A stretch of DNA of 13,812 bases from CAZHZT01 sp964537285 (GCA_964537285.1 CAZHZT010000143.1:1-13812), one strand, 5' to 3'. Counted from the first letter of the stretch, positions 1 to 8,015 are shown. The notes: generated by a model not told the origin, from the letters alone. Program-made: numbers and translations.

Positions 1-91
1 AATTTGTGTATCCGCTGCCACTACGTTTTGAGGGGATACTAAGGCCGGTCCTAAAGCATTGGTTTACAGCACTTATTTTAATCATCATGAC

Positions 92-132
92 AACATGAAG
101 TTCCTTAAAGTTAAGGGATGATTCATGTTTTT
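92..132 (+). terminator. Terminator-like nested hairpin at the left edge
   Basis: An 8-bp outer stem (AACATGAA at 92-99 with TTCATGTT at 122-129) encloses a 6-bp inner stem (CCTTAA at 103-108 with TTAAGG at 111-116), and a short T run follows. Frame 3 is open from the window edge to a TGA at 96-98 (31 codons), so this could be the tail of an unrecognised plus-strand gene and its terminator. The open frame is too short to call as a gene. The tract is weak for an intrinsic terminator because the stem is AT-rich. Apart from this I see nothing in 1-146. Confidence 0.3.
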
Positions 133-146
133 AAAACAACAAACTT

Positions 147-533
147 TTACATCCAAGTAGTAACGAATTTATAAAAACCTATTTTTAATTCTCCATAAAG
201 ACGTTTAAAATCTTCCATTTCCGATCTAATCTGGTTGTGATCAGTGAAAGAGAGTTCCTGGCCGTCTTCGGCATGAGCTTTAGCAAATTCACTAATACGA
301 TGTTCATGGCGATCAATCCTGCTCAGCAAATCGTGTAATACTTTCTTTTGAGTGATGAATTTGTTTTGGAATTTCTCCAGGCCTTTAAGCATTTCGATAT
401 TGGTATACTTTCGAACCATTTCTTCCAGGCGGTGCTCGTAGATTGTTAATTCATCTTGAGCAAATTTGAGTTCATTAGACCATAAGCGGTGTTCAAAGTG
501 CAGGGTGTCAATCCCGATTTTTTCGGTAGTCAT
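147..533 (-). CDS. Small helical hypothetical protein
   Basis: This 128-residue protein is not recognised. It is soluble, highly charged and predicted by eye to be almost entirely helical, with heptad-like hydrophobic spacing from about residue 20 to 120. It has no signal peptide or membrane segment. It is rich in histidine near acidic residues (H12, H15, H34, H67, H76, H78, H87, H99), so a metal-binding helical bundle is conceivable, but no hemerythrin motif can be seen. The ATG at 531-533 is the first in frame. It is transcribed away from the rhodanese gene, with about 260 bp between the two starts, and stands alone. The coding assignment rests on length, amino-acid composition and absence of a competing frame. 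Confidence 0.7.
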   Translation of the reverse strand: MTTEKIGIDTLHFEHRLWSNELKFAQDELTIYEHRLEEMVRKYTNIEMLKGLEKFQNKFITQKKVLHDLLSRIDRHEHRISEFAKAHAEDGQELSFTDHNQIRSEMEDFKRLYGELKIGFYKFVTTWM

Positions 534-684
534 AATGTAATTGCGTTTATTTAAAAAGTTCTAAATTCTTTTTTAACACCACTAAGTAAGGAGCGATTGA
601 GAGATATTTAAATGATAAAAATCATCAAAAGGTGTGATTTTAGTTTGTTTTATTTATGCCTTAGAGGTTGAGGAAGTTTAGAGG

Positions 685-722
685 GTTTCGAAAGTTTAGC
701 TTTTGAAATAAACTTTCGAAAC
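685..722. repeat. 13-bp perfect inverted repeat in a divergent spacer
   Basis: GTTTCGAAAGTTT at 685-697 is perfectly complementary to 710-722 across a 12-nt loop, and G-T pairs lengthen the stem outward. It lies upstream of both flanking genes, so it does not terminate either of them. It could be a hairpin in the 5' leader of the rhodanese transcript, a protein-binding palindrome or a mobile repeat. Confidence 0.6.
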
Positions 723-774
723 TTTTCTAATCTTCTAAAGCCTATTCGTATTTTTACCAAAATTTTTTCAAAAT

Positions 775-782
775 TAAGTTTG
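775..782 (+). promoter_or_regulatory. Candidate Bacteroidota -7 box before the rhodanese gene
   Basis: TAAGTTTG matches the Bacteroidota housekeeping -7 consensus TAnnTTTG exactly. It lies only 10 bp before the ATG at 793, so a transcript from it would have almost no leader. No convincing TTTG -33 element lies about 19 bp upstream, which keeps confidence low. Confidence 0.25.
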
Positions 783-792
783 ATAAAAACAG

Positions 793-1080
793 ATGCCAAT
801 GGATTTAAAATCAATAGTCAAATCACCGGACACTACTTTCGTTGATGTAAGGGAGCCTTTCGAATTTGATGAAGGTCATGTGGAAGGTGCCATTAATATT
901 CCTCTACGGGAGGTAATGGCAAAGGTTGATGAAATTAAATCAATGAATCGGCCTATTGTGCTTTATTGTGCTGCCGGAGGAAGAAGCGGGCAGGCATTGG
1001 CATTCCTGCAAGCTAAAGGCCTGAAAGACTTACATAATGGTGGAGGATTTACCGATGTAGAAGCTTTGAAAGCAGAGTAA
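793..1080 (+). CDS. Single-domain rhodanese-like sulfurtransferase
   Basis: This 95-residue protein is one complete rhodanese domain (GlpE/PspE size class), with no signal peptide. The substrate-side motif VDVREPFEF lies at residues 18-26, followed by GHVEGAINIPL. The active-site loop is C59-AAGG-R64-S65, which fits CxxxxR(S), so the persulfide-carrying cysteine is present. The family transfers sulfane sulfur from thiosulfate or a protein persulfide to a thiol acceptor. The physiological acceptor cannot be told from sequence. It is monocistronic: a palindrome and a terminator follow, and a divergent gene lies upstream. The ATG at 793 is used; an in-frame ATG at 799 is an alternative. It is a distant paralogue of the C-terminal domain of the E1-like protein at 11900-13036, but nothing here links their functions directly. 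Confidence 0.9.
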   Translation: MPMDLKSIVKSPDTTFVDVREPFEFDEGHVEGAINIPLREVMAKVDEIKSMNRPIVLYCAAGGRSGQALAFLQAKGLKDLHNGGGFTDVEALKAE

Positions 1081-1090
1081 ATTTGGTTTT

Positions 1091-1145
1091 GAGGGAGTCC
1101 GAAAGGGCTATTTTGCGAAGCAAAATAGCCCTTTCGGACTCCCTC
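1091..1145. repeat. Perfect 26-bp-arm palindrome with GAA triloop
   Basis: Arms 1091-1116 and 1120-1145 are fully complementary, leaving only a 3-nt GAA loop at 1117-1119. The tip reads GCGAAGC, the heptamer known as an exceptionally stable DNA mini-hairpin. The stem continues outward with a 2-nt bulge (TTTGA before, TCAAA after). It starts 11 bp after the rhodanese stop, and no U-tract follows, so it is not a simple intrinsic terminator. It resembles a dispersed palindromic element rather than a regulator unique to this gene. Confidence 0.85.
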
Positions 1146-1157
1146 TCAAAGGAATTT

Positions 1158-1172
1158 CGCGCCGTAGGCGCG
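1158..1172. repeat. Short GC-rich hairpin with GTA triloop
   Basis: CGCGCC at 1158-1163 pairs with GGCGCG at 1167-1172 around a GTA loop. It sits 12 bp after the long palindrome and shares the C-GNA-G tip type. It is probably part of the same repeat element. Confidence 0.5.
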
Positions 1173-1190
1173 TTAGAACAAGTCTAGTTT

Positions 1191-1228
1191 AAAAAAAAGG
1201 GAATGGCATTAGTCATTCCCTTTTTTTA
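1191..1228. terminator. Intrinsic terminator after the rhodanese gene
   Basis: GGGAATG at 1199-1205 pairs with CATTCCC at 1214-1220 around an 8-nt loop. Eight A's precede and seven T's follow, so the stem can extend by A-T pairs and could act in both directions. It separates the rhodanese unit from the large secreted-protein gene. Confidence 0.8.
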
Positions 1229-1307
1229 TTAAAACTATATGAGTCCTTACTACGCTTTCGCCAAATTTTTTCTATCTTTAAATCTGTTATAAAAAATTAA
1301 AGTTTAA

Positions 1308-4300
1308 ATGAAAAGAGGATTACTTAACTGCTTATTTATTATTGTTTTTTTAAATTTTTCCTGGGCCCAACAAGTGAATCTCGATCACTTGAAAGCCTTG
1401 AAAATGCGAAGTATTGGCCCTGCCGGAATGAGCGGCCGGGTTACTTGTATTGATGTTAATATCAATGCTCCTGAAGAAATTATTTACGTAGGAACAGCTG
1501 CGGGAGGCGTCTGGAAATCTACTAGTGGTGGTTTTAACTGGGAGCCTATTTTTGATGATCAACCTGTACAATCCATTGGAGCACTGGCGGTGAGCCCGCA
1601 CAACCCAGATGAAATTTGGGTGGGAACCGGTGAAGGAAACCCTCGAAATTCCCATAATAGTGGGGAAGGGATCTTCAAAAGTATAGACGGAGGGAAAACC
1701 TGGAAGATGATGGGGCTAAAAGCATCCAAAACCATTCATCGCATCATCATGGATCCGGATGATCCTAACACCTTGTATGTTGGAGCTTTAGGTTCAATCT
1801 GGGGTGAAAACGAAGAAAGAGGTGTCTTTAAAACCACTGATGGGGGAGAAAACTGGGAAAAAATCCTTTATGTGCATGAAGGAGTCGGATGTGCTGATCT
1901 GGTCATGGATCCTAATAACCCGAATAAGCTCATTGCAGCTATGTGGGAGTTCGGAAGGAAGCCCTGGTTCTTTAATTCCGGAGGGAAAGGCTCTGGTATG
2001 TACCTCACCTACGATGGCGGCAAGAACTGGAAGAAAATGACAACCAAAGAAGGGATGCCGGAAGGCGATATCGGAAGGATTGGTCTTGCAATAGCCCCCT
2101 CGGAGCCAAATATTGTCTACGCGCTTATTGAGGCTAAAGAAAATGGCCTGTACAGATCCACCGATGGAGGGGAGACCTGGAGCTTGCGGGCTTCTAAAAA
2201 TATCGGAAACCGGCCTTTTTATTACGCTGACATCTTTGTCGATCCTGTTAATGAAAATCGAATCTACAATCTTCATTCGATAGTCACTAAGAGTGAAGAT
2301 GGAGGTAAGACGTTCGAAACCTTACTTTCTTATGGGTATATTCACCCGGATCACCATGCGTTTTGGGTGCACCCCGAAAATCCTGATTATATCATTGAAG
2401 GAAATGACGGAGGGTTGAACATCACTCACGATAGGGGCAAAAGTTGGCGCTTTATTGAAAACTTACCTTTGGCTCAGTTCTATCACATCAACTATGACAT
2501 GGAGATCCCCTATAATGTGTATGGAGGGCTTCAGGACAATGGCTCCTGGATAGGGCCGGCCTACGTTTGGCATTCTGGTGGAATTCGAAACAGCGATTTT
2601 CAGGAACTGCTGTTTGGTGATGGCTTTGATGTAGTGCCCAGGCTAGATGATTCCAGGTATCTTTATGCAATGTATCAGGGAGGAAATGTGAGTTACATAG
2701 ATCGGGAAGTTGGGAAGGAAACGTATATCCAACCTTTCCATCCCGACGGAGAGGAGTTAAGATTTAATTGGAATGCGGCCATTGCTGCAGATCCATTTAA
2801 CAACAAAGGGGTGTATTTCGGGAGCCAATACTTACATCATAGCAAAGATTGTGGCCAAAGTTGGGAAATATTGTCGCCGGATTTAACGACCAATGATACT
2901 TCCAAGCAAAAGCAACACCTGAGCGGAGGGTTAACGATCGATAATACACGGGCAGAGAACCATACTACGATTACATGTATAGCCCCCAGTTCACTAGATA
3001 AAGACATTATTTGGGTAGGTACTGACGATGGAAACCTTCAACTAACCCGTGACGGCGGCGAAAACTGGACCAATATGGCTAACCGCCTGCCGGACTGCCC
3101 GGAAGGCAGCTACATGTACCAAATAGTAGCTTCCACTTTTAAAAAGGGAGAAGCCTTTGTGGTGGTAAACAATTATCAGCGCAATGATTGGCGCCCAATG
3201 GCCTATCACACCACGAATTATGGTGAAACCTGGAGCCGGATCGCCCATGAAGAGCAAATTAATGGCCATGCATGGGCTATCGTTCAGGACCCGGTTGAGT
3301 CCAGCCTTTTATTTTTGGGAACGGATTTTGGCTTATATGTCTCTTTCGATTATGGATTAAATTGGCAGAAGTGGATGCATAATTTCCCGTCTGCTCCTGC
3401 CCGGGACCTTAAGATCCATCCTAGGGAGCACGATTTAATCGTAGGAACATTTGGCAGAGCAGTCTTTATTCTTGATGATATCCGCCCGTTGAGAGAAATT
3501 GCCCAAACCAAAGGGGCAGTCCTGGAAAAACCATTCCGCTTGTTTTCGCCTCCTACAGCTTATCAGGCAAATTATGCTTCTTATGAGGGCACTCGTTATA
3601 CCGGTGATGCTGGTTTCGTGGGAAGTAACCGCCCTTATGGATTGGCTATGACTGTTTGGGTAAATCCTGATTTAAAAAAGAAGAAGAAAGACGAAGAAGA
3701 AAAAACAGAAGAGGAGGAAGGGAAAAAGAAGAAAGGTAAGGGAAAGAAGAAAGATGAAGGAGAGGATGAAATGGGAGAAGAGGAGGAAGAAAAGCCTAAA
3801 ACACCCAAACCGGCTAAGGATGGAAAAGTAAAAGTTCTAGTACTGGATACAAATGGTGATACTATTCGACAGTATAAAACCAATATTGATACCGCTATGA
3901 ACCGCCTATACTGGGGAATGAGCGTCACTGGAGTTCGCTATCCTTCTGATCGCGAACCCAAACCGGATGATAATGAACCTTCAGGAGGTATTTTACTTCC
4001 GGGGAAATACCAAATTAAGCTGTTCTACGGTGATTTCAAGGATTCTACTATGGCAACCGTGGAGTCGGACCCTCGATTGCCGTTCGACAGGAAAAAAGCT
4101 GTAGCCAAAAAGGCTGCTTTAGAGCAATATTTTGAACTGGTGGATACTGCCCGAATGGCGTACGATTTGTTAAAGGATATGGAAAAAACGATTGGTTTGA
4201 CGGAAAAGATGTTGGTAAATCTTCCTGATAGTACGAAAAAAGAAATCAAGGAGGACAGCAAAATGCTGAAAGATAGCCTGACAACTTTTAAAAACTTATA

Positions 4301-4565
4301 CCGGACTCCTCCAGGAAAAAAAGGAATACAAAGAGTGGATAATACATTGAATAGTAACTTATATACAGTCAACTCCTACATCCGGAACTCGGAAGGGGAG
4401 CCGAATCAAATGGCCCGGTATGCGTGGAAGAAAGCACGTATTCAAACGCGCGAAGTGGTGGGGCGTATCAATAACTTTATCGAGAAGGAGTGGAAAGCTT
4501 ACCGGGAAAAAATTGAAAATATAGAGTTTTCGATTTTTAAAGAAGTGGAAAGTATAAAGTTTTAA
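1308..4565 (+). CDS. Secreted VPS10/sortilin-like Asp-box protein
   Basis: This 1085-residue protein begins with a Sec signal peptide (MKRGL, a hydrophobic core from about residue 8, and SWA-Q near residues 19-21). Eleven Asp-box/BNR motifs of the SxDxGxxW type follow, near residues 71, 125, 176, 234, 284, 329, 373, 512, 580, 635 and 679, as expected for a beta-propeller of the sortilin/VPS10 or sialidase-like fold. Residues 790-840 form a highly charged Lys/Glu stretch that looks like a flexible linker. The C-terminal 200 residues are a beta segment and then a helical, charged region. Family relatives are often named 'glycosyl hydrolase', but no catalytic residues can be assigned, so enzymatic activity is not supported. 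No type IX secretion tail is evident. It probably acts in the periplasm or at the cell surface. A terminator isolates it on the left, and the stop codon abuts the heptamer array. Confidence 0.85.
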   Translation: MKRGLLNCLFIIVFLNFSWAQQVNLDHLKALKMRSIGPAGMSGRVTCIDVNINAPEEIIYVGTAAGGVWKSTSGGFNWEPIFDDQPVQSIGALAVSPHNPDEIWVGTGEGNPRNSHNSGEGIFKSIDGGKTWKMMGLKASKTIHRIIMDPDDPNTLYVGALGSIWGENEERGVFKTTDGGENWEKILYVHEGVGCADLVMDPNNPNKLIAAMWEFGRKPWFFNSGGKGSGMYLTYDGGKNWKKMTTKEGMPEGDIGRIGLAIAPSEPNIVYALIEAKENGLYRSTDGGETWSLRASKNIGNRPFYYADIFVDPVNENRIYNLHSIVTKSEDGGKTFETLLSYGYIHPDHHAFWVHPENPDYIIEGNDGGLNITHDRGKSWRFIENLPLAQFYHINYDMEIPYNVYGGLQDNGSWIGPAYVWHSGGIRNSDFQELLFGDGFDVVPRLDDSRYLYAMYQGGNVSYIDREVGKETYIQPFHPDGEELRFNWNAAIAADPFNNKGVYFGSQYLHHSKDCGQSWEILSPDLTTNDTSKQKQHLSGGLTIDNTRAENHTTITCIAPSSLDKDIIWVGTDDGNLQLTRDGGENWTNMANRLPDCPEGSYMYQIVASTFKKGEAFVVVNNYQRNDWRPMAYHTTNYGETWSRIAHEEQINGHAWAIVQDPVESSLLFLGTDFGLYVSFDYGLNWQKWMHNFPSAPARDLKIHPREHDLIVGTFGRAVFILDDIRPLREIAQTKGAVLEKPFRLFSPPTAYQANYASYEGTRYTGDAGFVGSNRPYGLAMTVWVNPDLKKKKKDEEEKTEEEEGKKKKGKGKKKDEGEDEMGEEEEEKPKTPKPAKDGKVKVLVLDTNGDTIRQYKTNIDTAMNRLYWGMSVTGVRYPSDREPKPDDNEPSGGILLPGKYQIKLFYGDFKDSTMATVESDPRLPFDRKKAVAKKAALEQYFELVDTARMAYDLLKDMEKTIGLTEKMLVNLPDSTKKEIKEDSKMLKDSLTTFKNLYRTPPGKKGIQRVDNTLNSNLYTVNSYIRNSEGEPNQMARYAWKKARIQTREVVGRINNFIEKEWKAYREKIENIEFSIFKEVESIKF

Positions 4566-4567
4566 AC

Positions 4568-4694
4568 GGCAAACGTTTCGCGGTAAACGGTAAACGGTAA
4601 ACGGAAGATCGTTAACCGTTAACCGTTAACCGTTAACCGTTTACCGTTAACCGCAAAACGTTAACCGCAAAACGTTAACCGCAAAACGTTAACC
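4568..4694. repeat. Heptanucleotide tandem array in two orientations
   Basis: From 4568 the sequence runs in strict 7-bp register: GGCAAAC, GTTTCGC, then GGTAAAC three times (to 4602). An 8-bp break GGAAGATC (4603-4610) follows. Twelve heptamers then fill 4611-4694: GTTAACC four times, GTTTACC, GTTAACC, and three copies of the 14-mer GCAAAAC+GTTAACC. Left and right blocks are partly complementary (GGTAAAC versus GTTTACC), so a long imperfect hairpin can form. The array occupies nearly the whole gap between the VPS10-like stop (4563-4565) and the next start codon at 4695. It is a good candidate for slipped-strand copy-number variation. Confidence 0.9.
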
Positions 4695-5750
4695 GTGAAA
4701 GTTATTGAATCGGATATCATCATTCTTGGTGGTGGGTTGACAGGCTTGACTTTGGCCTACCTCCTTCGCAATAGAGGCTTAAAGGTGCTTATTGTTGAGG
4801 CTAGAAACAAGCTAGGAGGGCGGATACAAACCAGCAAGCAAGAAAATGCCGCTCCCATTGAAATGGGGGCAACCTGGCTGGGCAAGAAACATACCTACCT
4901 AAACAAGTTGCTAAAAGAATTAGGTGTAAATATCTTTGAGCAACGCCTTGGAAAAACAGCTATTTACGAACCCTTTTCTACCAGCCCGCCTCAATTGGTT
5001 TCCCTGCCGCCGAATTCAGACCCCAGCTTTAGAATCCAGGGAAGTACCTCGAATTTAATCAATCTGCTGTCGGATTCCCTTCCCGAAGAGCAAGTCTTTT
5101 TGAGTAATGTTGTTAAGTCTATTCGCAGTGATGGGGAAATACTTGCCATTGAAACTTTGGAGAATCGATTTTTGGCTAAACAAGTCGTTTCAACGATTCC
5201 TCCTTATTTGTTGCTGAAGAGCATTGATATCCAGCCTGGTTTGCCTGCAGAGTTGATCGATGTAATGAAAAAGACACATACCTGGATGGGAGAATCAATA
5301 AAGGTTGGGCTTCGGTTTGAGCATCCCTTTTGGAGGGAAGAAGGCTTGAGCGGTACCATCTTTAGCAATGTAGGACCGATTACTGAATTTTATGATCATT
5401 CAGATTACGAAGATAATCATTATGCATTGAAGGGGTTTCTGAATTCAGGATACCACCAATTAAAGAAAGAAGAACGCCTGGAAGTTGTCCTTACTCAGTT
5501 GCGAAAATATTATGGAAAAAAAGTAGATGAATATATTGATTATGAAGAGGTAGTTTGGAGCAAAGAAAGATTCACTTTTACAAAATATAATTCTCATGTT
5601 CTGGCTCATCAAAACAATGGGCATGTGCTCTATCAAAAAACTTATTTAAACGGGAAGTTATTCATCGCAGGAGCCGAAACGGCCTCTTCTTTTGGAGGTT
5701 ATATGGAGGGAGCGGTGAGGAGTGCTTATTTTGTTAGTGAAAATTTATAA
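4695..5750 (+). CDS. FAD-dependent amine-oxidase-like protein
   Basis: This 351-residue protein is a flavin-containing amine oxidase/protoporphyrinogen-oxidase superfamily member. The N-terminal dinucleotide fold has GGGLTGL at residues 12-18, followed by an acidic strand end (VEAR, E35) and LGGRI. The C-terminal FAD motif FIAGAETASSFGGYMEGA lies near residues 322-340. The cysteine used for covalent flavin attachment in monoamine oxidases is absent, so FAD is probably non-covalent. It is shorter than typical family members (about 430-500), with a reduced substrate domain. The substrate cannot be inferred. The start is a GTG at 4695-4697: no ATG lies upstream in frame, and an in-frame TAA occurs at 4662-4664. 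The repeat array forms its entire immediate leader, so any change in array length would alter its translation-initiation region. It is convergent with the next gene. Confidence 0.85.
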   Translation: MKVIESDIIILGGGLTGLTLAYLLRNRGLKVLIVEARNKLGGRIQTSKQENAAPIEMGATWLGKKHTYLNKLLKELGVNIFEQRLGKTAIYEPFSTSPPQLVSLPPNSDPSFRIQGSTSNLINLLSDSLPEEQVFLSNVVKSIRSDGEILAIETLENRFLAKQVVSTIPPYLLLKSIDIQPGLPAELIDVMKKTHTWMGESIKVGLRFEHPFWREEGLSGTIFSNVGPITEFYDHSDYEDNHYALKGFLNSGYHQLKKEERLEVVLTQLRKYYGKKVDEYIDYEEVVWSKERFTFTKYNSHVLAHQNNGHVLYQKTYLNGKLFIAGAETASSFGGYMEGAVRSAYFVSENL

Positions 5751-5767
5751 AAGAACTTTTTTACCCT

Positions 5768-6649
5768 TCACATCATCTCAATCACCTTACCCAATTTATA
5801 CAAATCTAAGAAGATTAAGTTTGGCTGCTCTTGCTGGAGCTTATCTAAAAAAGAATTTTTAAAATAGTTAAAAAACAGGCTGTAAATATGTTGCAATCTG
5901 GCTTTCTTTAAAAAATGATACGCCCTTAATAATTTTGTTTCAATGGGCTTACCAGCCTTGTAAAGGCTGCACAAATTAGCAATAGCTTTATCCTGCTTGG
6001 CCATAAAAACTTCAAATGATTCCAGTCCGATATGCCGAAGTGGGTTGTCAATATGCTCAATTGGAATACCTTTTTTTTCGAGTGCCCATCCAAAAAGGGT
6101 GTCTTCATGGCCATATTGACTTAAACTTTCGTCAAATTGTATTTCCAAAAAAATATCTTTGGGGATTAGGAAATTGTTCGTTTGAAATCCTGCATACGGA
6201 CTTCCTTGCCGCTCACTGGCTGAACTTACTTCTCGCTTGCTACCATAATACCAATGGAAATATTTTGAAGAATCTTCTGGAGGGGTGGGAGAGTAGGTCC
6301 TTCCACCATAGATGACCATATTCGGCTCTAAATGTTGGGTGTAGCGCTCTATATATTGTGGACTTTCTGTTTGAGCGTCATTGTCCATAAATAAAAGGTA
6401 AGGATATTGGGCAATTTGAGCCAGGCGATTGCGAATAGCTGCTCTCCCAATGTTTTTGCTTAGTTCCTCATACTTAATTCCTGCTAAGTTTTTCAAAAAT
6501 TGATTTTTTATCTTGAATTCATCCTTTGAACCATCATCCAAAAGAATTATTTCAGCCTTAAGATCAATTTCTTTTGCTTGCTTGTGTAAGTCTTCAACCA
6601 ATGCCCTTACATCAAAATTGAATACAGGAATTAATATAGATAACATCAA
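5768..6649 (-). CDS. Family 2 glycosyltransferase (GT-A fold)
   Basis: This 293-residue cytoplasmic protein starts MMLSILIPVFN, the usual first strand of a GT2 GT-A domain. Visible landmarks are DDGS at residues 38-41, a DxD-type DND at 89-91 for metal/nucleotide-sugar binding, and GHED at 180-183, the likely catalytic-base motif. The C-terminal 90 residues are helical and basic, with no transmembrane segment, so it may bind membranes peripherally. Donor and acceptor are unknown. It is not embedded in a polysaccharide cluster: it is convergent with the amine-oxidase gene (17 bp between stops) and divergent from mqnE. A second ATG directly follows the first, so the start is certain within one residue. 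Confidence 0.85.
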   Translation of the reverse strand: MMLSILIPVFNFDVRALVEDLHKQAKEIDLKAEIILLDDGSKDEFKIKNQFLKNLAGIKYEELSKNIGRAAIRNRLAQIAQYPYLLFMDNDAQTESPQYIERYTQHLEPNMVIYGGRTYSPTPPEDSSKYFHWYYGSKREVSSASERQGSPYAGFQTNNFLIPKDIFLEIQFDESLSQYGHEDTLFGWALEKKGIPIEHIDNPLRHIGLESFEVFMAKQDKAIANLCSLYKAGKPIETKLLRAYHFLKKARLQHIYSLFFNYFKNSFLDKLQQEQPNLIFLDLYKLGKVIEMM

Positions 6650-6747
6650 TTAAATGTTAAATGGATTTCAATTAAAACTGAAAGTTCCGAAACTTGTTAT
6701 ATTTTTACAAAAATTTGTATTAAATCATTAGTATTGGTAATTAGCCA

Positions 6748-6755
6748 CAAACATA
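6748..6755 (-). promoter_or_regulatory. Possible -7 box for the glycosyltransferase gene
   Basis: Read on the minus strand, 6755-6748 is TATGTTTG, an exact TAnnTTTG match. It lies about 100 bp upstream of the glycosyltransferase start in the 166-bp divergent spacer. No -33 TTTG is found at the proper distance. No equally good match was found facing mqnE. Confidence 0.2.
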
Positions 6756-6815
6756 CGAGCAAAAAGCTAAGCGCTAACTACTAATCACAAAAAAAGAAAA
6801 TCTGAATCAATACGA

Positions 6816-8015
6816 ATGGAAAATACAAGCCGAAAACTGGATTTTTTCCTTAATCAAAGCCGCTTATCTCCTGAATTCAGAGCCATTACAGAAAAAGTAA
6901 TTAACAATGAGCGCATATCCGAAGATGAAGGAGTCCTTTTATTTGAAAAAGGAGATTTGAGCTTTGTAGGAGCTCTGGCAAATTATATCCGTGAAAAGAG
7001 GCACGGAAATAAAACGTACTTTAACCGGAATTTTCACCTCGAGCCAACCAATGTTTGTCTTTACACCTGTACTTTCTGTTCATACTCCCGCTTGATCAAG
7101 AAGCGTTCAGAAGGCTGGGAGTATACAATGGATGAAATGATGGATATGATTAAAGCCTATGATGATCAACCTGTTACGGAGGTGCATATTGTGGGTGGCG
7201 TTCTTCCTCAATACGACGTAAAATTTTATACCGAACTATTTCGAAATATTAAAGAGCATAGGCCTGAATTGCATGTCAAAGCATTAACGCCTGTAGAGTA
7301 TCACTACATCTTTAAAAAAGATAAACTGAGTTATGCTGATGGTATGCGCTTGATGAAGGAGGCAGGATTGGATTCTATGCCAGGTGGCGGTGCAGAAATT
7401 TTTCATCCGGAGATCCGAGATGAGATCGCCGGTGGAAAGTGCTCGGCAGATCAGTGGCTACAAATTCACGAAGAATGGCATAAGCTAGGCATGCGTTCCA
7501 ATGCGACTATGCTTTATGGGCATATCGAAAATTATGGCCATCGCATCCATCATCTTCAATTGTTGAGGGACCTCCAAGATAAAACGGCTGGCTTCCAAAC
7601 GTTCATTCCGCTGAAATTTCGTAATAAAGACAATCAGATGTCTCACGTACCGGAAACAACAACCGTTGAAGATCTTAAGAATTACGCCATCAGCCGGATT
7701 TATCTCGATAACTTTGATCATATTAAAGCGTATTGGCCCATGATTGGGCGCGATGTTGCCCAATTGTCCCTGGCATTTGGGGTGGATGATATTGATGGTA
7801 CCATTGATGATACAACCAAGATTTATACCATGGCGGGGTCTGAGGAACAGCAACCTACTATGAGCACAAAACAACTGGTACAATTGATTAGAAGGGTAGA
7901 TCGGGAGCCGATAGAAAGGGATACTTTGTATAATGTAGTCAATGATTTTACCAATACTGCTTTTGAAGAGGATAATCAGTATAAAGGTTATTTATCATTG
8001 CCGGTAGTGAAATAA
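6816..8015 (+). CDS. mqnE: Aminofutalosine synthase (radical SAM)
   Basis: This 399-residue radical SAM enzyme of the CofH/MqnC/MqnE group carries the cluster motif C81-LYT-C85-TF-C88 (CxxxCxxC). Characteristic blocks are HLEPTNVC, VHIVGG, LTPVEYHYIFK and SMPGGGAEIF. MqnE joins the chorismate-derived 3-(1-carboxyvinyloxy)benzoate to the adenosyl group of SAM, giving aminofutalosine in the futalosine menaquinone route. MqnC is the nearest alternative. The wording of the GGGAE block and the neighbouring mqnA favour MqnE. Length is normal. It is first in a three-gene unit: the histidine phosphatase follows after 73 bp, then mqnA. The ATG at 6816 gives the full N-terminal helical region seen in the family. 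Confidence 0.87.
   Translation: MENTSRKLDFFLNQSRLSPEFRAITEKVINNERISEDEGVLLFEKGDLSFVGALANYIREKRHGNKTYFNRNFHLEPTNVCLYTCTFCSYSRLIKKRSEGWEYTMDEMMDMIKAYDDQPVTEVHIVGGVLPQYDVKFYTELFRNIKEHRPELHVKALTPVEYHYIFKKDKLSYADGMRLMKEAGLDSMPGGGAEIFHPEIRDEIAGGKCSADQWLQIHEEWHKLGMRSNATMLYGHIENYGHRIHHLQLLRDLQDKTAGFQTFIPLKFRNKDNQMSHVPETTTVEDLKNYAISRIYLDNFDHIKAYWPMIGRDVAQLSLAFGVDDIDGTIDDTTKIYTMAGSEEQQPTMSTKQLVQLIRRVDREPIERDTLYNVVNDFTNTAFEEDNQYKGYLSLPVVK

Noticed and set aside
3635..3928. Minus-strand ORF rich in Ser/Phe opposite the Lys/Glu tract
   Set aside because: Its composition is the complement of the AAG/GAA-rich linker of the secreted protein; there is no independent support.
4568..4694. CRISPR array or telomere-like repeat
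   Set aside because: Units are contiguous 7-mers without unique spacers, and the tract is internal between two genes.
5751..5767. Bidirectional terminator between the convergent genes
   Set aside because: AAAAG-AA-CTTTTT forms only a 5-bp AT-rich stem in the 17-bp gap, not enough to support a call.
6650..6815. Promoter for the mqnE operon
   Set aside because: TTG at 6694-6696 and AAAATTTG at 6710-6717 are spaced too closely and the -7 box deviates. No reliable promoter can be named.
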